From assembly GCA_026260175.1 (NCBI GenBank), contig JAKCWW010005648.1, positions 3,529-31,047 of the forward strand: 27,519 bases of DNA, written 5' to 3'. The DNA is from Reticulitermes lucifugus (taxonomy: Eukaryota > Arthropoda > Insecta > Blattodea > Rhinotermitidae). This document shows, in pieces, positions 19,882 through 27,519 of the stretch. Below the pieces are notes generated by a model. The model was not told where the DNA came from. It made no database searches and saw nothing but the letters and a program-made list of their open reading frames with translations. Within the stretch, counting starts at the first letter, position 1. Each line of letters starts with the position of its first letter. The position numbers were made by a program, and so were the translations under genes.

Positions 19882-20146
19882 GTAGCGCTGTTAAATTGCT
19901 ACAATTAATAGTAAAACAGTGTGGTATATTATATTAAACTACATGCTGTGATATAATTCATAAATTATTGGCAGCGTGGTCCGGTGTGCTGTTTTGTGCC
20001 GGTTATCTGTGTGTATTGCTGTATGGTAGAAACTCCTTCTTTCGTGTCTGCGTGGCTTGTTAATATTTGTTACGCTGCATTTTCCTGTCCTACCCTTTAG
20101 AGCAGTTGACTTTTATAACGAATACTTTCTTTTGGCTCAAGTCTCA

Positions 20147-20385
20147 ACAGCCCTATTGGGCCTAGACCTCCTCTGTGAGCTTCCTCGGTCACACTCAGAC
20201 ACAACACTTTCGGTAGGATTCCTCTGGACGAGTGATCGGCCCGTCGCAGAAATCTCTACCTGACAATAAACAACTCTCAGAAGAGACAGACAACCGTGTT
20301 CGCAGTGGGAATGGAACCCACAATCCCAGCAAGCGAACGGCCTTAGGCCCAAGCTTTAGACCGCGCGACCACTGGGATTGGGCTA
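20147..20385 (-). mobile_element. tRNA-derived SINE, family A, copy 2
   Basis: On the minus strand the head CCAATCCCAGTGGTCGCGCG starts near 20382, with the A box in AGTGGTCGCGCGGTCT. A slightly degraded B box (GGTTCCATTCC) lies near 20310-20320. The body matches the 11724-11982 copy, including the CGATCACTCGTCCAGAGGA block at 20223-20241, and the 3' end GGCCCAATAGGGCTGTTGAG is at about 20147-20164. No simple-sequence tail or clear target duplication remains. The overlapping ORFs on both strands (20057-20407) are artefacts of the element. Confidence 0.75.
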
Positions 20386-20734
20386 AATAGTTAAATGGTA
20401 AAAGCAAAAATGATTTTTTCTCTCTAGCTTTTGTTTAATCTTTTTTATATTCTTTGACTGTAATATATGGAAACAATAGCCATCTCGCTAATAGATAAAA
20501 AAGTATTTTAAAAATGTACATGTTCCGATACTTATTCTTTGTTAGCGACTCCAATTACCCCATCTGTATTGTTATTACTTCCCTAATTAATTTACAAACA
20601 CGAAATTTTCTAACGTCTGATATTACCCTGATTTCAGCGCTCTTCTGTGTGATCGTATTGCCTCAAGGTCCCTAGTTAACTAATCTAATCAACTAACTAA
20701 GTAATTGAATGGGGGAGACTACTTCTTGAAAAGT
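20386..20734. other. AT-rich stretch, nothing recognised
   Basis: Only a short CTAA-rich degenerate run (about 20670-20700) stands out. Confidence 0.5.
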
Positions 20735-20935
20735 GAGATTTTCTCAGCTACTCAAGAAATTCCCCGCATTTTATGGAACCCGACGGTTCATTACTGTGTT
20801 CAAAACTGCAAGTCACTTGTCCCTATACCCAGCCCGATTTATCGAGACCACACCCTCCCATCCTGTTTTTTTAAGGTCTGTTTTTTTTTGTCCTCACATT
20901 TACGCCAGGGTTTTCAAAGTGATTAAGAAATTTGC
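20735..20935 (+). mobile_element. FPAFYGTRR-type translatable repeat, best copy
   Basis: The plus frame starting at 20733 reads QLLKKFPAFYGTRRFITVF and continues with HLSLYPARFIETTPSHP. This is close to the peptide I recall from many hypothetical proteins of cockroaches and termites. The frame stays open for 72 codons, but there is no upstream domain or splice context, so it is a repeat fragment, not a gene. It is the least diverged of the three copies in this window. Confidence 0.65.
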
Positions 20936-21440
20936 TGTTGTTACAAAATAATTTACGTTAGACTTGAAGGCATTATGGTTTATTTAAAATCACCGTGACT
21001 AACTTGCTTATAAATGTGAATGCATCTTTTATGTCAGAAAAAAAAATTTGCTGTTAAAATTTTCAATTTCTTTTGCAGAAATAAATAATACTCTATCCCA
21101 GTCGATTAAGTCCATTTTCCCTCCGTCGTGCCAGAGACCTTACGTTTAGCGGGCTCACTGCATTTTACGTGTTTTTGATGTCAAACTCTCCTCCAATAAT
21201 GAAAACCATTCTCCTATTCAGTCTAAAAATATTGTGGCTGAAGAAACGAGATCCACTGCGAGTGTTATTCACGACACCGGAATACATTTCTGCCTGTCTC
21301 GCTCATGTCTTTATTTTCATTTTCCGCAGCAAGGACTGGCTCTCTGTAACTTAAGTGATTCTTTTTACCACTATTATATGCTTCGATATCCTACCCAAAC
21401 TGTGAAGACGTTACTTTTCCTTAGCACAACATTATATACT
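20936..21440. other. Unassigned spacer between two translatable repeats
   Basis: The overlapping ORFs 21169-21354 and 21234-21524 are unrecognised before 21441. The spacing may mean that the two repeat segments belong to one decayed element. Confidence 0.35.
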
Positions 21441-21524
21441 GTAAGATTTGAGGTTCTCGCGGCACTCACTACGAAGATTGTTGCTTTTTGGGATGTTACG
21501 CCGTGTAGTCTGGTAGAAAGGTAG
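21441..21524 (+). mobile_element. FWDVTP-type repeat, best copy
   Basis: The plus frame reads VRFEVLAALTTKIVAFWDVT and then PCSLVER before a stop at 21522-21524. This is a highly characteristic insect repeat peptide. The minus-strand partner at 21605-21655 carries the same GTGACGCCGTGTTGTCTG core, so the pair converges like the one at 9001-9195. Confidence 0.65.
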
Positions 21525-21604
21525 TGAAAATTTGGATAAACCTACTGCCTGAACCGTCAGAATAGACAAAGATTAAGACATAAGATTCTTCCCGAACTTA
21601 GCTA

Positions 21605-21655
21605 GATTTCCATCAGACAACACGGCGTCACATGCCGAAAGACAGTAATCATCAT
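21605..21655 (-). mobile_element. FWDVTP-type repeat, minus partner
   Basis: The minus strand reads TACTGTCTTTCGGCATGTGA then CGCCGTGTTGTCTGATG, matching the core of the 21441-21524 copy in opposite orientation. Confidence 0.5.
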
Positions 21656-21859
21656 ATTATACGCAAATTCCCACTATATTATTACCAGAAATGAAGCCCA
21701 AAGAACCTCATTATCTATTTTCACCAAACATTCCAATCGTCCGTTCGGCTATCTCCCTTTCATATTCCTTCATTTTCTTTCCAAAATTTGTGTGACCCCG
21801 TCCTCTTAAAATTCATTCTGTTGAAAATTTCATGTGGTATTCTGCATATCACTATTTTA

Positions 21860-21935
21860 TATAATAATAATAATAACCACGGCTCGACAGCCCTATATGG
21901 GCTTGGGCCTCCTCTTTCCGAGGTTACTTGGTCTT
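21860..21935 (-). mobile_element. SINE family A 3' end with (TTA)n tail
   Basis: On the minus strand AGGCCCAAGCCCATATAGGG then CTGTCGAGCCGTGG precedes a TTA repeat (21860-21876). This matches the 3' end of the 20147-20385 copy (GGCCCAATAGGGCTGTTGAG). A possible family A head lies at 22225-22272 in the same orientation. Confidence 0.6.
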
Positions 21936-22224
21936 GTGCATTTGTGGCATCACTATATTATAGAAACCCTAAATCTGAGATCAGAATAATTCTTCCCTCG
22001 TTTCCAATTTCTTTTTCCTCACTACATTTGATAGTTGGCAAGTTACAGTACTTACCGCCCTGTTTTATCAAATATTTAATTGTTGTGTGCTTGTGATAAC
22101 AGGACAATTATCCAATAGCAATGCCTGTAGGTGTGCAGACTAATAAAAGAATAAGGCCGAAATCTAAACACGTTCCGAAAGAGATTAGAAAACTCACTAT
22201 TCGTGTGCTCAGCAAATACAGTAA

Positions 22225-22272
22225 AAGACGATGAGTGCCTTACTTAGACAGGGCGACCACTGTGATCGACCT
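22225..22272 (-). mobile_element. Possible SINE family A 5' head fragment
   Basis: On the minus strand GTCGATCACAGTGGTCGCCC then TGTCTAAG resembles the A-box head of the 20147 copy (CAGTGGTCGCGCGGTCTAAAG). It lies about 300 bp from the 3' end at 21860-21935, wider than an intact copy, so either an insertion or two separate fragments. Confidence 0.35.
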
Positions 22273-24339
22273 GACTTTATGTACTTCACATAATTAGAAA
22301 ACATTCAGAAACAAGCTCTGTAGAAGCAGGAAGTTGACTTTCTTGTTAAAAACCGAGCTTCTGTATCGAACACAAAGTTAAAACAATCAAATTTGAATAT
22401 GTAAATAGTAACGATGTAACAAGTTCCAAGAATTCTGTAGTTGAAGGGTGTCTTCAACTTGATATTCCTTTATTAAAGTTTCAGGCATGTAATTTGCAGT
22501 GTGTTCTACATGATGCCTAACCAACACAATGGAGCAGAGACAGGGAAGCGGAACCGTCCCTGCAGGGCTGCGGGGCTCTCCACTTCTGAAAGGAAAAATT
22601 AGAATCCCGTAGCCTGTTCACTTAATATTAACGATGTCAAGATGTTACATATGTATTAAATAATGTACTTTTCCCTATTTTTTTTAGATTACAGTGAAGT
22701 TATCACACTTAAATATACGTTTATATGGGCCTCACTCGTCACGATGGTACTGCCTACACATAATCCACCTTCCTCCATTTCCTTGCTGCAAACTCTGCGA
22801 TCAGGTCACTGTAGTGGATGTTGAATATTGCTTCTTTCTCGATGGACAAAAGAGAGAGTCTATCCAGCTTCTCTTAAGCCATAGCTGTTTTCAAGTGATT
22901 CTTAATCGTTATCTGTTTTGAATAACTTTGCTGTCCTGTCGTCACCGTAACTGGGAGTAACGGGGATATCTCATCTTAACATTAAAATTATCTTATCAGA
23001 TATTTCTCTGTTTGGTAAGGAGCTATCTAATAATCTTAGAATCTGAAGGGCTTGAAGTGCTGTATCAGTATCTTAAGAGATAATTTCCTGTAAAATTCTA
23101 AATCCATAGCAATGATCCACACTATTTACATTGTGGGAATCTCCTTCAAAAAATGCAGTGTGTAGTTATACACTGTGTTTTCAGATTTTGGTCTTTCATT
23201 TAATTGAGTTTTTGAGATCGTGAAAAAACCCGAAATTTTCTACATATTCATCATATTTGTTCAGATAATGTAGCAAGTGCCATGAGAGCTCGATCCACAG
23301 TGACCAAAAGTACTCAATTTCAAACACTTTTTCGGATTAATTCTGTATTGCATCTTCTTTTTTTTTCGTTTCGCGTGACTTTCTGCAAATATTTTTCAGC
23401 GTCTATTTCAGAAAATAATTCGAATGCTGAAATCTTGGTGGGTGCACATAATTTTTCTGTGTATTATTGCAGAAAATCATTTTATTTGCTTAAGAACCAC
23501 ATCAACTTTATTTTGCTGGATTCTATTTCCTTCTTTCAATATTCACGAAAAAAACAAGGTCATGATACACTGCAATTGCTGCAAGGAATTCAAAGTCTTG
23601 GAGTTGTAGTCTACTAGGGATTCAGTTTCACTCTTCACTTTCGAGTCACAGGAGTTTTCGGCGACCGCAAAAAAGGCGTTCCTGATGTCACGTGTCTCGT
23701 AAAGGATTGCTTTCACACTCTTTACGCGGCATTCACACCCGGTGACAAACAGAGGCTTTGACGTTAAGTAGGATGCTTTTGCTCTTAATATTTGCCACCG
23801 GTTCGACGAGCTGAAAATATCATGTAGGTGCTCTAGATTATATCGAAATATGACGTTGCATTTGAACTAAGCTTCACAGCATCTGCCAACACTAAATTTA
23901 AGTTATAGCGGCCAGACGGAGTGAAAGGTTTCTGGAGTTAATGAGAAGGATGCGAAATTGTAACCCTTTAGCAGGTCCTTCATATTTATAATCGAAAAAG
24001 CACTCTACAATATCCAGGCGTTGAGGTAAATTTATGAAGAGGAAATTGTGCTTTGGTTGGAAGGGGTTTTTTTTTCTTGAATCTGCAAACTTAAGCTTCA
24101 ATTCTTCCCTTTTTCCTGTCTTAATATCCTTTCCATTTTTAAGTCATTATATATTTTTGTCTCTGAGACTCTTAACATGATGGCGTAAATAAAATTTTTG
24201 TACCACGTATGTCGAAGCGAGGGGCCCGGAGCGGCCGTCTCCCCCTTCCCCCAACTCTCCCTAAAGAAGGTGTTTTACTTAAAGACAGGTTGGTCCTAAC
24301 TAACTGAAGTATAAGTATGGAAAATTGATAAAATCATAC
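22273..24339. other. Long stretch without a supported gene
   Basis: A pyrimidine-rich acceptor-like site ends at 22694 and is followed by an open frame of 75 codons to 22921 in moderately GC-rich DNA; I recognise nothing in it. The 111-codon ORF at 23282-23617 and the minus ORF 23898-24101 look random. A GC-rich patch lies at 24210-24260. Confidence 0.35.
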
Positions 24340-24432
24340 TGACAGGAGACGACTGGAATACTCGGAGAAAACCTATTCCAGTGCCAGTTCATCCCCAAAA
24401 AATCCCACACGTATTGGCGTGGTAACAAATTA
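24340..24432 (-). mobile_element. SINE family C body fragment
   Basis: Aligned in the plus direction, GGAATACTCGGAGAAAACCT then CAGTGCCAGTTCATCCC parallels the reverse complement of the 14391-14462 body (GAAGTATTCGGGGAAAAACC, then CAGTGCCACTTTGTCCA). The tRNA-related head is not recognisable. Confidence 0.5.
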
Positions 24433-24514
24433 GGTCCTCCCCAAAGAAAAGTCAGTGACTAAAGAGCTTCAGGCATGGCACGGTCTTCATGGAATTGTAT
24501 CTCCCATAAGAAGC

Positions 24515-24680
24515 TAACAGTTGTTCAAGTAATCAAGAAATTACCGATTTTGTATAGAAAACTAAAGTTTATTACTCTTTTAAGAAGAACCAGAAACTGG
24601 TCCTTATCGTGAGCCAAATAAATACAATCCAAAACTTCTCGTCCTCTTTCTTCAACGTGAACTTTCACGTCCTCTTAACC
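24515..24680 (+). mobile_element. FPAFYGTRR-type translatable repeat, copy 3
   Basis: The plus strand reads discontinuously as VQVIKKLPILYRKLKFITLL then RRTRNWSLS before an in-frame stop. It follows the same order as QLLKKFPAFYGTRRFITVF and HLSLYP at 20735-20935. It is strongly decayed and starts upstream of any ORF. Confidence 0.45.
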
Positions 24681-24689
24681 ACGCCTAGC

Positions 24690-25325
24690 CGTTCCACGTC
24701 GTCCCTTTATTTCCGTGTTACCTACCAAAATTCCACATACATTTTCCTGCTCTTCTTCGCATGCCACATACCTCATCCATCTCATCACCCTAATATGGTT
24801 TGGTAAAAAGAAAATTTACAGCGGTGAACTTCCTTATGATGTGAGTTTCTCTATCCTGGTTCCTTCTTCCTCTTGGGTCCAAGTACTCTTATCACCCTCT
24901 TCTCAAACGATTAAACATGATTCTCAGCCTGTATTTTTCCCATACTATGAGAGGCGAACTTTTATATCCTTAAAAATAACATCCCAGTTTATAGTTCTGT
25001 GTATCTCAGTTTGTACGTCTGAAGATAGCGCACTTGAAGGCAAATATTCTAAACTGAATAGTAGCGAGGGCATTAACAGTTTATTTACGATCGAACATTC
25101 ACATAATAGAATCACCACCACGTTCTATAGCTTTATTGAAGGATTTATGAAACTCTAGGCCTGTATATGTAACGATATAAATATAATAATCGACAGAGAA
25201 AATGAGTTTGTATATTTGATTAACGTGCGGAGTCGGTTGTTAATTACCACTGAAGAGCATTAAATAACAAAAGAGTGGGAGGCCTAAGTGAGACCTGAGG
25301 ATCTGACGGTGTAGAGTAATAAGAC
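24690..25325. other. Region with the longest ORF (147 codons), not a supported gene
   Basis: The plus ORF 24715-25158 is the longest in the window but has no recognisable domain, low-complexity Ser/Ile/Phe-rich composition and no splice or promoter context. It could be the remains of the repeat that begins at 24515. Confidence 0.3.
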
Positions 25326-25330
25326 TGCCT

Positions 25331-25370
25331 TCTTCTGAAATGTAACACCTTGTAGAAAAGTGCGCATGTG
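25331..25370 (+). mobile_element. Possible FWDVTP-type repeat remnant
   Basis: TTCTGAAATGTAACACCTTG (25331-25350) closely parallels CCTGAAATGTGACGCCTTGT at 9001-9020. It is short and could be coincidental. Confidence 0.3.
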
Positions 25371-25374
25371 ATTT

Positions 25375-26190
25375 ATCACGTAACGAGCAATCTTGAAATT
25401 TGAAACCCAGCGCATATTTGGTTTTATTGATGACTTTACTTAGTGCCTGAGTTACAAAAATTTATCAGCCCCTGTCAAGCTACGAAAAATTTTCGGTAAG
25501 CATAAACGTGTCGTAGATATAATATTGTTGGTGATTTTGATGAGGCTTACTTTGAAAAAGTGTAAGTGGATGTAGTATGGCGATATATACGATGTTTCAT
25601 ATCCCTGCAACATAATTATCAGGGGTAAAGAAATGTTGACTTGTCTTTACCGTAATATTCACACTATTGTATTTCTACTCGCATAAAATGAAATAAAGCA
25701 CCATCAAACACAACTTGTTATATGTGTGTCTATTAAGTAGATTGACATTACACCCTCAACGTATTTCGGCCGTCTACGTACTTTATTATCCTTAGGGGAA
25801 ATAACATTTTTATTAAGATGTAATACGTGATTACGTCGAGTAAGAGTTGCTCGTGTTATATAGGATAAAAATGTAGTAAAATACAGAATTAATATGAAGG
25901 CTGTTTTCACCAGTCAAACTAAAACTCTGCTCGTCAGACTTCTCCCAACATGACATTAGTTTTTGTGGCTTAGTTCCCCAGTTATACACAAGTTAAACTC
26001 TGCATATCGACGTCGCGCCTACCCATGCCTTTACTTGATCCACGCCAGCCCACATAAAACAGAAGATATACGAAATGGTCGCTGCATATAACAGTCTGTG
26101 TATACGGTATATTAAGTAGGCCTGCTTTTCAGAATCTCTGAATGTATAAAAAAAAGGACAGGAAATGGAATTAAAAACTAAATTTGTCGG
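25375..26190. other. AT-rich stretch, nothing recognised
   Basis: One 68-codon minus ORF (25704-25910) with no features. No RNA or repeat is evident. Confidence 0.45.
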
Positions 26191-26194
26191 TTTG

Positions 26195-26305
26195 TAGGCC
26201 ATTTCGCAAAATTGTGAAAACTGACTTTTAGTTTCGTCATGTCTGCCTCGCCGCCTGTCTTCATGGAACAACTCGGCTCCCACTGGATGGATTTTCATTA
26301 AATTT
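26195..26305 (-). mobile_element. GAELFH-type translatable repeat
   Basis: The minus frame reads MKIHPVGAELFHEDRRRGRH then DETKSQFSQFCEMA. This matches, with substitutions, a repeat peptide I recall from termite and cockroach genomes (KIRPVGAELFHADGQTDRHD, then FSQF). It sits at the N-terminal end of a 101-codon ORF (25993-26298) whose remainder is random. Confidence 0.6.
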
Positions 26306-26309
26306 GTTA

Positions 26310-26815
26310 TTTGAGTGTTTTTCTAACATCTGTTGAGAAAATAGAATTTTGATTAAAATCTGACAAGAATAATGGGTACTCTAAATGAAGACCTTTGTAC
26401 GATTATGACATCTCCATGAATTCTTCTTAGAATGACAAATATTTCAGACAAATTTGTAGAGAAAATCAGAACAACCATTTTATGTTCAATAATATTTTCC
26501 CGTAAACTTACTGTTTATGACACAATAATGTAGAGGGTAGAGCCAGACTGGCCACAAATGACAATATAATACGGCCTATGCGCCTGCATGCTGGATAACA
26601 AAGGCTACAGACACACACTCATAATATGTAATACTTATTGCTTTTCCACTGCAACAGTGGTTATGCAAGCGTGCCTCATTGTTAAGTTATACGTACGTTG
26701 CCTGTCCTGTTACCCTCTACTTTTGACGCACAGACCACTCGGTTACTTGAGACCCGGTGGTGATAAAGAAAATTACAATCAATTCAGCATCGCACTGATC
26801 ACCGATTTTCATAAC
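26310..26815. other. Unassigned stretch
   Basis: No gene is recognised. The 113-codon plus ORF 26588-26929 owes its length partly to the (AT)n tract translated as a Tyr-Ile run. Confidence 0.4.
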
Positions 26816-26816
26816 G

Positions 26817-26819
<3 letters not shown>

Positions 26820-26854
<35 letters not shown>
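26820..26854. repeat. (TA)n microsatellite
   Basis: An uninterrupted TA run of about 35 bp, the longest perfect dinucleotide repeat in the window. Confidence 0.95.
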
Positions 26855-26855
<1 letters not shown>

Positions 26856-26857
<2 letters not shown>

Positions 26858-27434
26858 TACGATTTATGTTTCACTGTGTGTGTTAAAGTCCATTTACATC
26901 AAAATACCGTAATAGTGTTTCATAAATAAAACATGTTTGAACTGATCCTGTCGTCGCCCTCCATTGCATGATCTATAGAGACATTATTGACAAGTTCATG
27001 TAGCTTTGCTGTGTAAACACAAAGAGGAGTGGATATATTGATATTTGGTTGCGTGTCCAGTACGGTGTTAAAAATGTAATTAGCAAGTCCGCTTTAGTGA
27101 ACTCGGCTCGTCCATCATTTATTCTCTCCAGTTACGGTCGTGTTATTAAAGTTCAATAAAGGGCATTCTTTTTGATCACTCTCAAAGTACAGGCATGAGT
27201 TCGCAAAATGTTTCAAGAGCATCGTGTATGAGGGATTCTTTTTATGTTGCTCTTCTAAATGAAATGCTGTAGTGCTCATATCATCATAGGTACTGCTTCT
27301 GGTAAGTTATAAAAGGATGTAATGAAAATAGGATGTCGAAACTTAAAACTAAAATTTTTGTGAAGAGCTGAAATAAATTAAAACCTGGACTCAAAAACTT
27401 CAGAAATTTAAAGACATATAACACTTAACTAGCC
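26856..27434. other. AT-rich stretch, nothing recognised
   Basis: No gene, RNA or repeat identified. Confidence 0.5.
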
Positions 27435-27519
27435 GATCCCAGTGGCCGTGAGGTACAATGCGTGGGTCTTCGGCCGCTCGCTTACTAGGATCGTGGGTTC
27501 GAATCCCACCGGGGGCATG
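27435..27519 (+). mobile_element. tRNA-derived SINE, family A, 5' head (cut by window end)
   Basis: GCCGATCCCAGTGGCCGTGA at 27432-27451 contains the A-box region, and a perfect B box GGTTCGAATCC lies at 27496-27506. The head matches the 20147 and 11724 copies but in the plus orientation. The B box is intact, so this may be a younger copy; the body lies beyond the window. A functional tRNA is unlikely because the A-box-side sequence matches the SINE heads rather than a tRNA acceptor and D arm. Confidence 0.75.

Noticed and set aside
24715-25158. 147-codon ORF as a gene
   Set aside because: Longest ORF in the window but no domain, random-looking composition and no splice or promoter context; such a length is expected by chance in this amount of sequence.
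26588-26929. 113-codon ORF
   Set aside because: Its C-terminal part is the (AT)n microsatellite translated as Tyr-Ile repeats; the rest is unrecognised.
27435-27519. Functional tRNA gene at the window end
   Set aside because: The B box is perfect, but the head matches two SINE copies in the window and no complete cloverleaf is visible.

Overview
The window is AT-rich eukaryotic DNA. It has abundant microsatellites, tRNA-derived SINEs with internal Pol III boxes, and decayed copies of translatable repeats. Three of these repeats I recognise from memory as widespread in cockroach and termite genomes: peptides around FPAFYGTRRFITVF, FWDVTPCSLVER and KIHPVGAELFHED. I infer a large insect genome, most likely Blattodea. 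No bacterial-type gene, operon, CRISPR array, rRNA or ordinary tRNA gene is visible, and no ORF longer than 147 codons exists. Almost all short ORFs look like chance runs or repeat remnants.

Layout. 0-6 kb: a decayed FPAFYGTRR-type repeat (600-830, minus); two non-autonomous palindromic elements of one family (316-440 and 5604-5840), each flanked by a 12-bp direct repeat and ending in the same 3' tail; a related hammerhead-like site (3640-3680); SINE remnants; and a long ACTAY pentamer array. 6-9.2 kb: mostly featureless, then copies of the FWDVTP-type repeat, including a convergent pair at 9001-9200. 9.2-10.75 kb: two cryptic tandem arrays (79-bp and about 313-bp units) flanking the only convincing candidate exon (9840-9950), which has a strong splice donor and a signal-peptide-like reading frame. 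11.7-13.1 kb: two SINEs on the minus strand. 13.65-14.63 kb: a minisatellite with a three-part 86-bp higher-order unit, interrupted by a SINE with a 14-bp target-site duplication. 16.0-16.6 kb: a CpG-rich patch, an exact four-copy 41-bp tandem repeat and a GA tract. 17.8-22.3 kb: more SINEs, a hammerhead-like motif (19732-19777, minus) and translatable repeats. 22.3-27.5 kb: sparse, with a third FPAFYGTRR-type copy, SINE fragments, a minus-strand GAELFH-type repeat, an (AT)n tract and the 5' head of a SINE cut by the window end.

If the 9.84-9.95 kb exon is real, this window is part of one gene with very large introns, and nearly everything else is intronic transposable-element debris. If not, the window is intergenic. 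There are no cooperating genes to describe; the notable biology is the repeat structure. All family assignments rest on visual alignment and memory of repeat families, not on searches.
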